DNA of 64,000 nt from Bacillus sp. FJAT-44742 (GCF_002797315.1 NZ_KZ454937.1:151439-215438), one strand, 5' to 3'. Positions 36,448 through 45,651 are shown, numbered from the stretch's first letter. The notes: generated by a model from the sequence alone, not told the origin. A program made the numbers and translations.

Positions 36448-39400
36448 ATGAACGAGTTAAAAAACATCAAAAAAGTTCTTGTAGCAAACCGTGGAGAGAT
36501 TGCTATTCGCATCTTTCGAGCTTGTACGGAGTTACACATTCGAACAGTCGCGGTATATTCCAAAGAAGATTCTGGGTCTTATCACCGATACAAAGCAGAC
36601 GAGGCCTATCTTATCGGAGTTGGAAAAAAACCCATTGAGGCGTACTTAGATATTGAAGATATTTTGGAAACTGCTAAAGCAAATAATGTTGATGCCATTC
36701 ATCCTGGATACGGTTTTTTATCTGAAAACCTTGAATTTGCTAAACGATGTCAGGAAGAAGGAATTATATTTATTGGACCAGACACTGAGCATTTACATAT
36801 GTTTGGTGATAAAGTAAGAGCCCGTAACACCGCTATTCAAGCATCAGTCCCCGTTATCCCGGGAACAGACGGGCCGGTCTCTGGCATGGAAGAAATAAGA
36901 GACTTTTGTAATGAACATGGCTACCCGGTGATTATAAAAGCATCTCTGGGCGGTGGTGGCCGAGGGATGCGCATTGTTCGGGATGAATCCTCTTTAGAGG
37001 AAGCATATAACAGAGCGAAATCTGAAGCCCGCTCTGCTTTTGGAAGCGATGAAGTATATGTCGAGAGGTATGTGGAGAACCCCAAACACATTGAAGTTCA
37101 AATACTAGGTGATGAAGATGGAAATATTGTTCATTTGTATGAAAGAGATTGTTCTGTCCAACGACGCCATCAGAAAGTTGTAGAGGTGGCTCCAAGCATT
37201 TCAATAGACCCTGAGTTGCGTGAAGAAATATGCGAGTCAGCGGTAAAACTTAGTCAAAAGATTGGTTATAAAAATGCTGGTACCGTGGAATTTTTGGTTG
37301 ATGCTAAAGGGAACTTTTTCTTTATTGAAGTAAATCCTAGAATACAGGTAGAGCACACCATTACAGAAATGATTACAGGAATAGACATTGTTCAAACACA
37401 GTTATATATTGCTGACGGATGTAATCTTCATGGCCCTGAAATCGGAATACCTAAACAAGAGGAAATTAAAATGTCAGGGTATGCGATTCAATCCCGTGTG
37501 ACAACTGAAGATCCTGCAAATGATTTCATGCCTGACAAAGGGCGGATTATGGCCTACCGATCTAGTGGAGGATTTGGTGTAAGACTTGACGCTGGAAATG
37601 GATTTCAAGGAGCAGTGATTACACCCTACTATGACTCCTTGTTAGTAAAAGTATCTACCTGGGCCTTAACATTCGATGGAGCAGCAGCCAAAATGTTAAG
37701 GAACTTACGGGAATTTAGAATTCGCGGTATTAAAACGAATATTTCTTTTCTGGAAAATGTTATCCAACATAAAGACTTTTTAAATGGCGAGTATAATACC
37801 TCTTTTATTGACACGACTCCCGAATTATTTAACTTAGCAAAGAGTAAAGACAGAGGCACTAAAATGTTATCCTTTATTGGCGAAACCATTGTCAATGGTT
37901 ATCCTGGTCTCGAACATGAAAAAAAGCCCGTATTTAATCTGCCACGGGTGCCCTATATTAACAAATCAGGACCATTTCCCTCTGGGACTAAACAAGTTTT
38001 AGAAGCCAGGGGCCCACAGGGGCTAGCCCAATGGGTAAAAGAGCAACCAGAAGTACTTCTTACTGATACAACCTTCCGTGATGCTCACCAATCATTGTTT
38101 GCCACACGTTTTAGAACCTACGATCTAAAAAAAATAGCCGAACCTACTGCTAAGATGCTACCCAATCTATTTTCTTCTGAAATGTGGGGAGGCGCTACCT
38201 TTGATGTAGCAATGCGATTCTTGCACGAAGATCCGTGGGAGCGTTTAATCACTTTAAGAGAACGGATGCCAAATACCTTACTTCAGATGCTTCTTCGCGC
38301 TTCAAATGCAGTGGGCTATAAAAATTATCCAGACAATGTGATTCAGCAGTTTGTAGAGAAATCAGCCAACGCTGGAATGGATGTCTTTCGTATATTTGAT
38401 TCCCTAAACTGGATCGAAGGCATGAAGCTTGCCATTGATGAAGTATGTAAGCAAAACAAAGTGGCAGAAGCTGCTTTGTGCTACACAGGGGATATCCTCA
38501 ATCCTCAACGAAGTAAGTACGATTTAAATTATTACAAGAAAATGGCTGTAGCGTTAGAAGAATCAGGTGCTCATATTTTAGGTATAAAAGATATGGCGGG
38601 TCTTTTAAAACCTGAAGCTGCTTTTGAGTTAATTGGTGAACTGAAGGCGACGGTAAACATTCCTATTCATCTTCACACCCATGATACTAGTGGGAATGGA
38701 ATTTTTACCTATGCAAGAGCGGTTGATGCAGGAGTGGATATAGTAGATGTGGCTGTTAGTACGATGGCCGGCTCCACTTCTCAACCTAGTGCTAATAGTT
38801 TATTTTATGCCCTGGAAGGTAAGGAACGACAACCTAAAATAGATATCAATGCCTTAGAATCACTGGGCGAATACTGGAATTCTACTCGTCAATTTTATAA
38901 AGGATTTGAAAGTGGAATGAAGTCACCCCACACCGAGGTATATGAACACGAAATGCCAGGTGGGCAATATAGTAATCTCCAACAACAAGCAAAAGCCGTG
39001 GGATTAGGAGATCGTTGGGAAGAAGTTAAAAAAATGTATCGTCGTGTAAACGATATGTTTGGAGATATAGTTAAAGTCACTCCTTCTTCTAAAGTGGTTG
39101 GAGATATGGCTTTGTATATGGTCCAAAACGAACTAACGGAGGAAGATGTCTATGAAAAGGGGGAAAATTTGGATTTTCCTGACTCTGTGGTTGAATTGTT
39201 TCAGGGGTACCTAGGACAGCCGTATCAAGGGTTTCCAGAACAATTACAAAAAATCATCCTTAAAGGGAGAGAAGCAATTACCCAACGTCCAGGGGCAAAC
39301 ATGAAAGATATAGACTTCACAGGCATCGAGAAAGAACTCCTCGAAAAGTTGGATCGCCCAGTCAGGGACCTTGACCTTGTCTCTTATGCAATCTACCCAA

Positions 39401-39897
39401 AAGTCTTTTTAGAGATGGAAGAATTTTGTCAACGGTTTGGAGATGTTTCCGTTTTAGATACGGGTACCTTTTTTTACGGCCTTAGACTAGGCGAGGAAAT
39501 TGAAGTGGAAATCGAGCAAGGTAAAACTCTTATTGTCAAGTTCGTTTCACTGTCTAAACCTCAGGATAATGGGAATCGAACGGTTTATTTTGAATTAAAT
39601 GGTCAAGCGCGGGAAGTAGTAGTAAAGGATCAAAACGTAAAAACTTCTGTTGCAGAAAGAGCGAAGGTTGATAAGTCAAATCCTAGTCATATTGGGGCAA
39701 CTATGCCTGGCACCGTGATTAAGACCCTGGTAGCTAAAGGTGAAAAAGTTACAAAAGGTGATCACTTAATGATTACAGAAGCAATGAAAATGGAAACGAC
39801 TGTTCAAGCAATATCAGGAGGAGAAATTAAAGAAATACATGTTAAGGATGGAGACACTATCGATACAGGAGATCTATTAATTGAAATTGACGTGTAA
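36448..39897 (+). CDS. pyc: Pyruvate carboxylase
   Basis: 1149 residues, full length. Converts pyruvate, bicarbonate and ATP to oxaloacetate. Order: biotin carboxylase (1-455; KVLVANRGEIAIRIFRA, ASLGGGGRGMR, the HQKVVEVAPS and NPRIQVEHT blocks), carboxyltransferase (about 525-830; LLTDTTFRDAHQSLFATR, GGATFDVAMRFL, HLHTHDTSGNG), the PYC-specific region, then the biotin domain with EAMKMET (biotinyl Lys near 1114). I start at the ATG at 36448 behind AGGAGGGG, since the 12 upstream codons have no site. Anaplerosis from the pyruvate made by the sulfo-lyase is a natural fit, but the gene is universal in bacilli. A decayed N-terminal copy lies at 51568. Confidence 0.97.
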   Translation: MNELKNIKKVLVANRGEIAIRIFRACTELHIRTVAVYSKEDSGSYHRYKADEAYLIGVGKKPIEAYLDIEDILETAKANNVDAIHPGYGFLSENLEFAKRCQEEGIIFIGPDTEHLHMFGDKVRARNTAIQASVPVIPGTDGPVSGMEEIRDFCNEHGYPVIIKASLGGGGRGMRIVRDESSLEEAYNRAKSEARSAFGSDEVYVERYVENPKHIEVQILGDEDGNIVHLYERDCSVQRRHQKVVEVAPSISIDPELREEICESAVKLSQKIGYKNAGTVEFLVDAKGNFFFIEVNPRIQVEHTITEMITGIDIVQTQLYIADGCNLHGPEIGIPKQEEIKMSGYAIQSRVTTEDPANDFMPDKGRIMAYRSSGGFGVRLDAGNGFQGAVITPYYDSLLVKVSTWALTFDGAAAKMLRNLREFRIRGIKTNISFLENVIQHKDFLNGEYNTSFIDTTPELFNLAKSKDRGTKMLSFIGETIVNGYPGLEHEKKPVFNLPRVPYINKSGPFPSGTKQVLEARGPQGLAQWVKEQPEVLLTDTTFRDAHQSLFATRFRTYDLKKIAEPTAKMLPNLFSSEMWGGATFDVAMRFLHEDPWERLITLRERMPNTLLQMLLRASNAVGYKNYPDNVIQQFVEKSANAGMDVFRIFDSLNWIEGMKLAIDEVCKQNKVAEAALCYTGDILNPQRSKYDLNYYKKMAVALEESGAHILGIKDMAGLLKPEAAFELIGELKATVNIPIHLHTHDTSGNGIFTYARAVDAGVDIVDVAVSTMAGSTSQPSANSLFYALEGKERQPKIDINALESLGEYWNSTRQFYKGFESGMKSPHTEVYEHEMPGGQYSNLQQQAKAVGLGDRWEEVKKMYRRVNDMFGDIVKVTPSSKVVGDMALYMVQNELTEEDVYEKGENLDFPDSVVELFQGYLGQPYQGFPEQLQKIILKGREAITQRPGANMKDIDFTGIEKELLEKLDRPVRDLDLVSYAIYPKVFLEMEEFCQRFGDVSVLDTGTFFYGLRLGEEIEVEIEQGKTLIVKFVSLSKPQDNGNRTVYFELNGQAREVVVKDQNVKTSVAERAKVDKSNPSHIGATMPGTVIKTLVAKGEKVTKGDHLMITEAMKMETTVQAISGGEIKEIHVKDGDTIDTGDLLIEIDV

Positions 39898-39922
39898 GTG
39901 ACATTTATACTATAGCATTCAC

Positions 39923-39961
39923 AAGAAAGGGGATATGACAAAAGTCTATCCCCTTTCTTAA
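39923..39961 (+). terminator. Rho-independent terminator of pyc
   Basis: AAGAAAGGGGAT (39923-39934) pairs with ATCCCCTTTCTT (39948-39959), 26 bases after the stop codon. Confidence 0.85.
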
Positions 39962-40043
39962 ATTTTTAAAACTTTTACTGAACCTTTGCTTCACAACAAA
40001 GACATAATGGTAGAGTAGGAAAAGTGGATAATAATCTACACTT

Positions 40044-40604
40044 TTATTCTTCCTTCAAAAAATGGGGTGGTAGGCAACGGCTGCAAAATGAAAGTTTGAC
40101 GTTGTGGCTTTTCAAAACTTCTTTATCATCCACAGTGAGAACCGTCTTACATCGGGTACAGGTAACATGAGATAAACTCGTTGGTGACTCCTTACTTTTG
40201 TTTTTGCTACTTGCCTCTCGTTGCTTTAGCTGTTTCCATCCCATGCCATAAAGGTCACAAGCATCCCGTAAGGCATCCATAGATGCCGCTCTTGTACCGT
40301 ATTTTAAATTGGTCACTTTTCCTTTTTCTGATCTTCTCAGAGGCGCTGTACCAATTCCCTCTCTCTTTGCCCCCATAATGGTAAGGATTCCTCTGACTAA
40401 CAACTCTTCTTCCTCATAATACAAGGTTGGTCCTTCTGTTAGCTCCCAGTTCCAGAGGTGTCCAGCCACTTCATTCAACCGTTCGATGTACGTATCAACT
40501 TCTATGTAAGGACGTCCGCTCTTATTTTGTTTAATCGCTCCATCGGGAAATGGCTTAAGCAATCCTTCCATGAGCTTGTTGTACTCTTGATTCAGATTCT
40601 CCAC
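40044..40604 (-). CDS. Rad52/22-family DNA annealing protein with C-terminal zinc-ribbon-like motif
   Basis: 186 residues with a GTG start behind GGGGAGTG. The N-terminal 140 residues carry the Rad52 annealing-core pattern: YIEVDTYIERLNEVAGHLWNWEL, GILTIMG, REGIGTAP, NLKYGTRAASMDALRDACDLYG. Such proteins anneal single strands in phage-type recombination. A short linker leads to CTRCKTVL...SFCSRC, two CxxC pairs that look like a zinc ribbon. It is the second gene of a pair with the small basic protein upstream, and an SSB gene lies nearby, suggesting a mobile-element origin. Confidence 0.85.
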   Translation of the reverse strand: MENLNQEYNKLMEGLLKPFPDGAIKQNKSGRPYIEVDTYIERLNEVAGHLWNWELTEGPTLYYEEEELLVRGILTIMGAKREGIGTAPLRRSEKGKVTNLKYGTRAASMDALRDACDLYGMGWKQLKQREASSKNKSKESPTSLSHVTCTRCKTVLTVDDKEVLKSHNVKLSFCSRCLPPHFLKEE

Positions 40605-40620
40605 GCTGCACTCCCCTTTT

Positions 40621-40770
40621 TTACCACTTGTTTATCTTTCTCATAACCGCTCTTCGTGCCTTTCTTTTTATGGTTCGTTTGCCGAGTGCTCCTGGCCCTC
40701 TACTAGCAGCTCTAGCATCTCCTCTCACTCTTTTGACAGAGAATAAAAACCGTATGAGTTTGTTAAGCAT
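40621..40770 (-). CDS. Small highly basic protein, unknown
   Basis: 49 residues read from an ATG (40768-40770) behind GAGGAGGGGG, ending 17 bases before the Rad52-like start. About a third of residues are Lys or Arg (FSVKRVRGDARAASRG, KRTIKRKARRAVMRK). It may bind nucleic acid. No family recognised. Tight coupling to the Rad52-like gene supports a shared operon. Confidence 0.65.
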   Translation of the reverse strand: MLNKLIRFLFSVKRVRGDARAASRGPGALGKRTIKRKARRAVMRKINKW

Positions 40771-40954
40771 TCTTCCCCCTCCTCTGGTTTTCTACCATCC
40801 TCATTGTATCGTACAAACGAAAGCAGCCGTAAATGTTTATTGACCTTCAAAGTATTTTTACCACTTTATGAAAGTTAACAAAAAGTTCCAGGTATGTCCT
40901 CTTTTATATAAGAAGAAATTAATCTCAAATCAGGACAAAGGAGGGAAGTTAGTC

Positions 40955-41173
40955 ATGATGAACCAACAGCAACAAAGCAATAACTCAAATCAACTTCTAG
41001 TGCCAGGTGTACAACAAGCATTAGACCAAATGAAAATGGAAATTGCTCAAGAGTTTGGTGTTCAACTTGGCGCTGATTCCACAGCTAGAGCTAATGGATC
41101 GGTTGGTGGAGAGATTACCAAGCGTTTAGTACAAATGGCAGAACAGCGGTTAGGCGGCAGCCAAGTTCACTAA
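40955..41173 (+). CDS. Small acid-soluble spore protein, alpha/beta type
   Basis: 72 residues. The two signature blocks are present: [21 protein letters not shown] (where the germination protease cuts after the first Glu) and [15 protein letters not shown]. It coats spore DNA and protects it from damage. AAAGGAGGG precedes the double ATG; a hairpin terminator follows at 41184. This shows the organism forms endospores. Transcription by sigma-G is expected from the family but no confident box pair was placed. Confidence 0.95.
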   Translation: MMNQQQQSNNSNQLLVPGVQQALDQMKMEIAQEFGVQLGADSTARANGSVGGEITKRLVQMAEQRLGGSQVH

Positions 41174-41183
41174 GTTAGGTAAA

Positions 41184-41216
41184 GAAAGGGCAGCCCATAC
41201 AGTGGACGGCCCTTTC
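41184..41216. terminator. Hairpin terminator between convergent SASP and SSB genes
   Basis: GAAAGGGC (41184-41191) pairs with GCCCTTTC (41209-41216). It overlaps the stop of the leftward SSB gene and can serve both. Confidence 0.75.
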
Positions 41217-41880
41217 ATAGTGACTTTTCAACATTGTTTGTAGTCTCGTAATTATATTTCACTTTATCAGCGTGGATCTCGTGAATCGTTGCTTGCTGTT
41301 TCTTATGTTTTCGGCTTTGGATCCTCCCCGTTATCGTTACAGACATACCTTTTACTAAGTCATTAGCTAACCTTTCTCCGTAACTGCGCCAACTAATAGC
41401 ATGAAGATAATCCACTTTGGGGTTCCCCTCTTTATCAGTGTAACTTCTTTCAGAAGCTATGGTAAAACGCGTAACTGCAATACTGTCTTCTCCTACATAA
41501 TGAAGCTCTGGGTTGGTTGTTAAGCGCCCTGTGATCGTAATATGATTAACATCAAGGGATAGTCCTCTTGTGGTCTGGCCAAAAATGACCTCCTGTGTTT
41601 CTACTTCATAAGTGTTAATATGTAGGTCGTCTCTTATTCTTGATTGTAGGCGTCCAATGATGACACACTCTTGGCCTTTTTGTAGGTTGTTTGCGACCCT
41701 CTCTGCGTATTCTCTCCATACAATAATCGGGATAAAATCAACGATCTTTTGTCCGTTGCTATCCGCATATGGACGTTCACAGGCAATAGGAAAACGAGTC
41801 ACGGCTCTTCCACTGTTGGTATAATGAAGTTGGGGATCCATGGTTAAACGACCTTGAATGATGCAATGGTTAATGTCCAA
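41215..41880 (-). CDS. Single-stranded DNA-binding protein with two tandem OB domains
   Basis: 221 residues made of two SSB folds in a row. Domain 1 (1-105): INHCIIQGRLTMDPQLHYT, AVTRFPIACERPY, VDFIPIIVWREYAERVANNL, GQECVIIGRLQ. Domain 2 (about 110-215): VNHITITGRLTTNPELHYV, AVTRFTIASERSY, VDYLHAISWRSYGERLANDL, GMSVTITGRIQ. Normal bacillar SSBs have one OB domain and an acidic tail for partner binding; here the tail is missing. An internal duplication is evident. A frame-shifted relative of domain 1 lies at 45478. A role with the nearby Rad52-like protein is likely. Confidence 0.88.
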   Translation of the reverse strand: MDINHCIIQGRLTMDPQLHYTNSGRAVTRFPIACERPYADSNGQKIVDFIPIIVWREYAERVANNLQKGQECVIIGRLQSRIRDDLHINTYEVETQEVIFGQTTRGLSLDVNHITITGRLTTNPELHYVGEDSIAVTRFTIASERSYTDKEGNPKVDYLHAISWRSYGERLANDLVKGMSVTITGRIQSRKHKKQQATIHEIHADKVKYNYETTNNVEKSL

Positions 41881-41893
41881 TTCAATTCTTCCT

Positions 41894-42279
41894 TTATTGA
41901 GGGATACTTTTCTTCATATTTTCCCACCAGAGTCTCATCAGTCTGCTATAGCCAGGAATTTTTTGAAAGAGCTCATCAGCTAGCTCCACGTTATAGGTGT
42001 GTGTTGTTAGGTTTCGGTCATTGACCATGTGAAGAGCCAGAATGGTTTCTTCCTCATCTAACAGTCCTACTTCTCGACTCGAACGAATAACCCTTTTAGG
42101 GGACCTTCAATGTCTCGTAAATATTGTTTTCCTAATTTCCATATGCTTTCATACGTATATTCAAACCGTTGGATAAAGGCATCTCTCTCGAGTGGGGTGG
42201 GATGATCAAACGCATAGATTTCTTCTAAGGTTTTTAACGCTTTGTCTGAGGTTTCGAATCGTTGAAGCAGTCGTTCCAT
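41894..42279 (-). pseudogene. Nucleotidyltransferase substrate-binding (HEPN-like) subunit, frame-shifted
   Basis: The ATG at 42277-42279 opens MERLLQRFETSDKALKTLEE and TPLERDAFIQRFEYTYESIWK, typical of the HI0074-type partner of MNT nucleotidyltransferases. The frame then stops near residue 70, but a one-base shift in CCCCTAAAAGGG restores KRVIRSSREVGLLDEEETI and MVNDRNLTTHTYN, the family's C-terminal block, to a stop at 41894. The full reading would be about 128 residues. A mutation or sequencing error is more likely than programmed shifting, though the C/A runs would allow it. Confidence 0.8.
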
Positions 42280-42575
42280 AGGATCCCCTCCTTAATTACT
42301 TTTGTGCGAAATGAAGAATCTGCCTTTGTAAGGTCCACCACGTCTACGTTATAAGGAATGGTTGAATCCTCAAGATTATCTCGTAGGCTTGCTAAGCATT
42401 CTGCCTTTAGCGCACCTTTATAGTCAACCGCTATATCAATATCTGAACTTGGTTGTATCGCTCCTTTGGCCCAAGAACCAAACAAATAGATACAAACATC
42501 ATCCCTATTCATATGGTTTATCACAAGAGTCTTTACTTCTTCTAGGACTTCTTTTTGAAGAGTCGTCCACGTCAT
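42234..42575 (-). CDS. MNT-type minimal nucleotidyltransferase
   Basis: 113 residues of the minimal nucleotidyltransferase family. The active-site motif is YLFGSWAKGAIQPSSDIDIAVDY, with the two catalytic aspartates in SDIDIA. MNT proteins act as antitoxins by adenylylating HEPN toxins, or work with HI0074-type partners. The gene overlaps the partner gene by 46 bases, so they are co-translated. As the partner is frame-shifted, the pair may no longer function. Confidence 0.88.
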   Translation of the reverse strand: MTWTTLQKEVLEEVKTLVINHMNRDDVCIYLFGSWAKGAIQPSSDIDIAVDYKGALKAECLASLRDNLEDSTIPYNVDVVDLTKADSSFRTKVIKEGILWNDCFNDSKPQTKR

Positions 42576-43241
42576 GAGGGATCTTCTCCTTTTGTGGTTT
42601 TTTACTACCTATAAGCAGGGCATCTTTTTTTACCGTTCTCTTATATAAGATTCCCATCTAACCAACATATAAAGCATGCGAGTGATGAATCGAACAAGGG
42701 GAGCTTTCGGAAAATATTAACCTACAGATAAAGACTCATAAAACTGATCCTTTCCTATATGGTGAGTATTGCTACCCTGTATGGCGTCTTTCTTCCAAAC
42801 TACTTTTTATAAGGTAATTTTACCATAATTTTTAAATCTACCACCCTCCCATTACAACACACTATACAGCACTGTTATCCTAGGATGGACTTTGCTTATG
42901 ATCCCTACAGCAGTCTCCTTTTATTCTTAAAGTTGAAATGACACTTTCCTATAAGTCTGACTGGTAGAATAGAAAGGTTTTGAGCCCAAGAATCATTTAA
43001 AAGCTTATAATATATAAGGAAAATAAAGAAGCCAAGGACCTGAAAATATCTCCTTGGCTTTCAGCGATATTATGTTCTATTTTGAGTTTTCCTCTTGATA
43101 AACCACCACTGTTCGTAGCATCAACTCGCTAAACTTCTTGATAAATCCAGGCATGTTCAGCTTTTCTTTTCGCTGATATACGTTTTTAAGTTATTCTTAA
43201 GGTTGTATATGGAATCCCAAACTATTTTCACTAAATGAACG
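42576..43241. other. Intergenic with one hairpin and traces of decay
   Basis: 666 bases. AAGCCAAGGA (43029-43038) pairs with TCCTTGGCTT (43051-43060) and could terminate leftward transcripts. Between 43065 and 43170 a minus-strand frame reads MPGFIKKFSELMLRTVVVYQ, which looks protein-like but is unplaced. The rest is AT-rich and empty. Confidence 0.4.
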
Positions 43242-43363
43242 TTATCTTCCCATCCATCCCCCATCTATCACGATGGTTTCCCCATGAATACAATTGGAGG
43301 CTCCCGTTGCTAGAAAAACGACTGCTCCTACAATGTCCTCTGGTGTCCCCACCTTCCAGCGGG
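43242..43363 (-). pseudogene. C-terminal fragment of a short-chain dehydrogenase gene
   Basis: The minus strand reads [20 protein letters not shown], then [18 protein letters not shown] and a stop at 43242. This is the typical C-terminus of SDR enzymes (VG.PEDI...YL....G..I.VDGG). No upstream part is present, so only about 40 codons remain. Confidence 0.8.
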
Positions 43364-43482
43364 TATTCTATTTAGAATTTCTTTGCTTCTTTTCTCATAT
43401 TCAATCAAAGCTTGGTTTATAGTGCGCCAGCATTTACATTTTGTAGTTGTTCTTGTTCCAAATAGTTGACCAAGTTTTAGCT

Positions 43483-44006
43483 TTATTCTTCTTGTATACA
43501 TAAAACTGAAACATCATTCCACCCATAAGCAACATCATTAACTATCTTTCCACCAAACTCATTTTTCCTACGAAGATATTCCTTTCCTCCCATGCTTTCA
43601 TAGAAACCAAGTCCAGATTTATTTTGTTCCATTACCCACACTATTATTGAAGTAATGCCTATTTCTTTAAAATACTTGGCAATAGCTGAAAACAACTGTC
43701 TTCCTACACCCAATCCTCTACATTCTTCTAATAGATAAAGGGCGTGTAATTCTCCACCAAAATTTTCATCATCAATGCTATTCCCGGATGCGAAACCAAC
43801 AATATTACCTTCTTCACTTATCGCAATAAAGATAAAGGGTTCATTTTCTGTGTTTAAAAAGTTAAACCATTTTTTTCGGCGTCTTCATATGATAACCCAT
43901 CCAAATAACTTTGTGGTACTAAGCCATGATAAGTAGTTTTCCAACAATCAACGTAAATTCTTGCTATTCCTATGACATCTTCTTCACTTGCTTTTTTAAT
44001 CTCCAA
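43483..44006 (-). pseudogene. GNAT-family acetyltransferase with a frame shift in a poly-A tract
   Basis: A TTG start (44004-44006) behind GAGGTG opens EIKKASEEDVIGIARIYVDCW, a typical GNAT N-terminus. The frame breaks in a run of seven A near 43873 and is restored by one base, reading FIFIAISEEGNIVGFASGN, LHALYLLEECRGLGVGRQLF (acetyl-CoA loop) and GLGFYESMGG. If the run had eight A, one intact protein of about 174 residues would result. It is therefore a very recent pseudogene or a sequencing error. Confidence 0.82.
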
Positions 44007-44517
44007 ATTTTCACCTCAAATAGTAAATAATTATTTATCATGGCCCTTCTTCGTTTGTGCAGGGCACATACTTTTGAACCGTAAAGCATGAGTAGAAGTA
44101 TTTCCTCCGAATCGGCAAGACATGCAGGCTTCGTAACAAACTACTCCTCGTCACTTAATATTGGCATTGATTATATGACGAACTTTTCTACCGTTTATCT
44201 CATATAATACACGGCGATCTAACAAGTCGGTTTGAACCATAATTCATCTTTGCAGTTCTCATATAAAATGACTTTACGACTTTTTGAGATTTACAGAACT
44301 TCAATAGCTTTTCTATATTCACTGGCGCCCAAGTTAACAGTTACAAACGGGGTGACTTAGATTTTTGTATGTTCAAGAGACACATATAAGGTTTTGAGAT
44401 GAAATTCTCATAACCACTTAAATAAACGATATCTTTTGTGAATTTTGTTGCTATTCCTCCTGAATGTATTGAAGTTTATTTACTAAATATTAAAATAAAT
44501 AAAAGGAGGCGGTATAC
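44007..44517. other. Intergenic, nothing firm
   Basis: About 510 bases with short frames on the minus strand (one of 29 codons starting MVQTDLLDRRVLYEINGRK near 44240) but no good ribosome sites. The right end is the AAAAGGAGG leader of the next gene. Confidence 0.4.
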
Positions 44518-44820
44518 GTGAATAAGAAATTGTTATGGTTTCCTTTGTTAGCAGCATTATTGTCAACAGGGTTTTTGTATACGGTTGGAAACATATTCGA
44601 AATTTCGTTTTTGAATTGGAATTTTTATAAAGAAACCTCACCCGAAGGGGTAACTTTGGAAGCAGAAGGTTCTCTTGTTCCTTTTATAATAGGTTCTATC
44701 GTGGGCTTTTTTACGGAGAAAATTCTCAAAATTAAAAAAAACACTCTAGCTTGGTATAACGATGCCCTTGAGGGGTTATTACTTCGCTTTGATTCAAGTG
44801 TTAGAAGCATTAATCAATGA
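44518..44820 (+). CDS. Small two-helix membrane protein, unknown
   Basis: 100 residues with a GTG start after AAAAGGAGGCGG. Two hydrophobic segments are seen: LLWFPLLAALLSTGFLYTVG (4-23) and SLVPFIIGSIVGFFTEKI (52-69), followed by a charged tail. The strong ribosome site and clean composition support a real gene. No family recognised; it stands alone among degraded genes. Confidence 0.65.
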   Translation: MNKKLLWFPLLAALLSTGFLYTVGNIFEISFLNWNFYKETSPEGVTLEAEGSLVPFIIGSIVGFFTEKILKIKKNTLAWYNDALEGLLLRFDSSVRSINQ

Positions 44821-45075
44821 AATGAAGTTACCAGGTGGGAGAAATAAAAGACTCTAACACAATCAGTACCATTCCGACTACAGAAGAAGATAAAAGCCAA
44901 TGAACACAATTTTTTAACATTTTTTCATAGAGGAGCAAGTGTACGACAATCTGAGGTCTTGAGAAAAGTTAGTGCTTATCCAGTGCTTTTCACGGTCTTC
45001 AAAGTACGGAGGCCTGTGGAAGCATGTAGTGCGAATGGATGGCAGAGCGCTAAGCTTTGATTCCTTTCTACAAAT

Positions 45076-45425
45076 CTATTTACCACCTCTTTTCTTGAAC
45101 AACATGCATATATTTTTCTTTAAGTAAACTAAATACATAATGGTCCATGTACTTACCATGTAACCATTCCACACTTCACTTCTTAGACATCCTTCATTAG
45201 TAAAGACAAGTTTTTCTGGAATAGCTATACTTCTGAAATTCTCGGTTGCGACTCTTATTTTAATTCGATTCAAATTTAATTTATAAAAACAATAGTGAAT
45301 GAGCGATCTAGAAGCTGCGGTCGCTATCCCTTTCCCTTGGAATCGTCCCCCCCAACCAGTAACCTATCGTTGTCAACTTGTTCGTCCAGTCCACGCTATG
45401 CAATCCGATAACTCCTTATCCCTCC
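45076..45425 (-). pseudogene. RimL-type GNAT acetyltransferase, degraded
   Basis: The minus strand reads GVIGLHSVDWTNKLTTIGYWL, a shift at a G run, IATAASRSLIHYCFYKLNLN and then RIKIRVATENFRSIAIPEKL with GFTNEGCLR-like FTNEGCLRSEVWNG. These are the central and C-terminal blocks of RimJ/RimL-type N-acetyltransferases. The N-terminal third is absent and the C-terminus is replaced by unrelated sequence. Confidence 0.75.
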
Positions 45426-45447
45426 TATGAGAGAAGGGATAAGGAGT
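45411..45447. repeat. Perfect 13-bp inverted repeat
   Basis: ACTCCTTATCCCT (45411-45423) pairs with AGGGATAAGGAGT (45435-45447) around an 11-base loop. It has no T run and lies at the upstream edge of the broken GNAT gene and near the broken ssb copy. It may mark a recombination boundary. Confidence 0.5.
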
Positions 45448-45477
45448 GTGGCATCGAACATGAAAGGGCCCCCTATT

Positions 45478-45651
45478 CCCTCCATACGATGAATGGTATA
45501 AAATCTACGATCTTTTGTCCATTGTTATCCGTGTAGGGACGTTCAGAGGCAATTGGGAAACGGGTGACCGCTCGTCCACTGTTGGTATGATGAAGCTGAG
45601 GATCCATGATTAACCAGCCTTGGATAATGCAATACAATAATTAATGTCCAT
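45478..45651 (-). pseudogene. Fragment of a single-stranded DNA-binding protein gene
   Basis: Behind AAGGAGATAAACG, the ATG (45649-45651) opens MDINY, then frame shifts; the original frame resumes as MDPQLHHTNSGRAVTRFPIA, SERPYTDNNGQKIVDFIP and FIVW, then ends. This is nearly the same as the first OB domain of the SSB at 41215, so it is a decayed duplicate. The rest of the gene is missing. Confidence 0.85.

Noticed and set aside
44930-45075. A transposase fragment (frame with KYGGLWKHVVRMDGRAL)
   Set aside because: The segment looks protein-like but frames break every few dozen codons and I could not match it to a known IS family with confidence.
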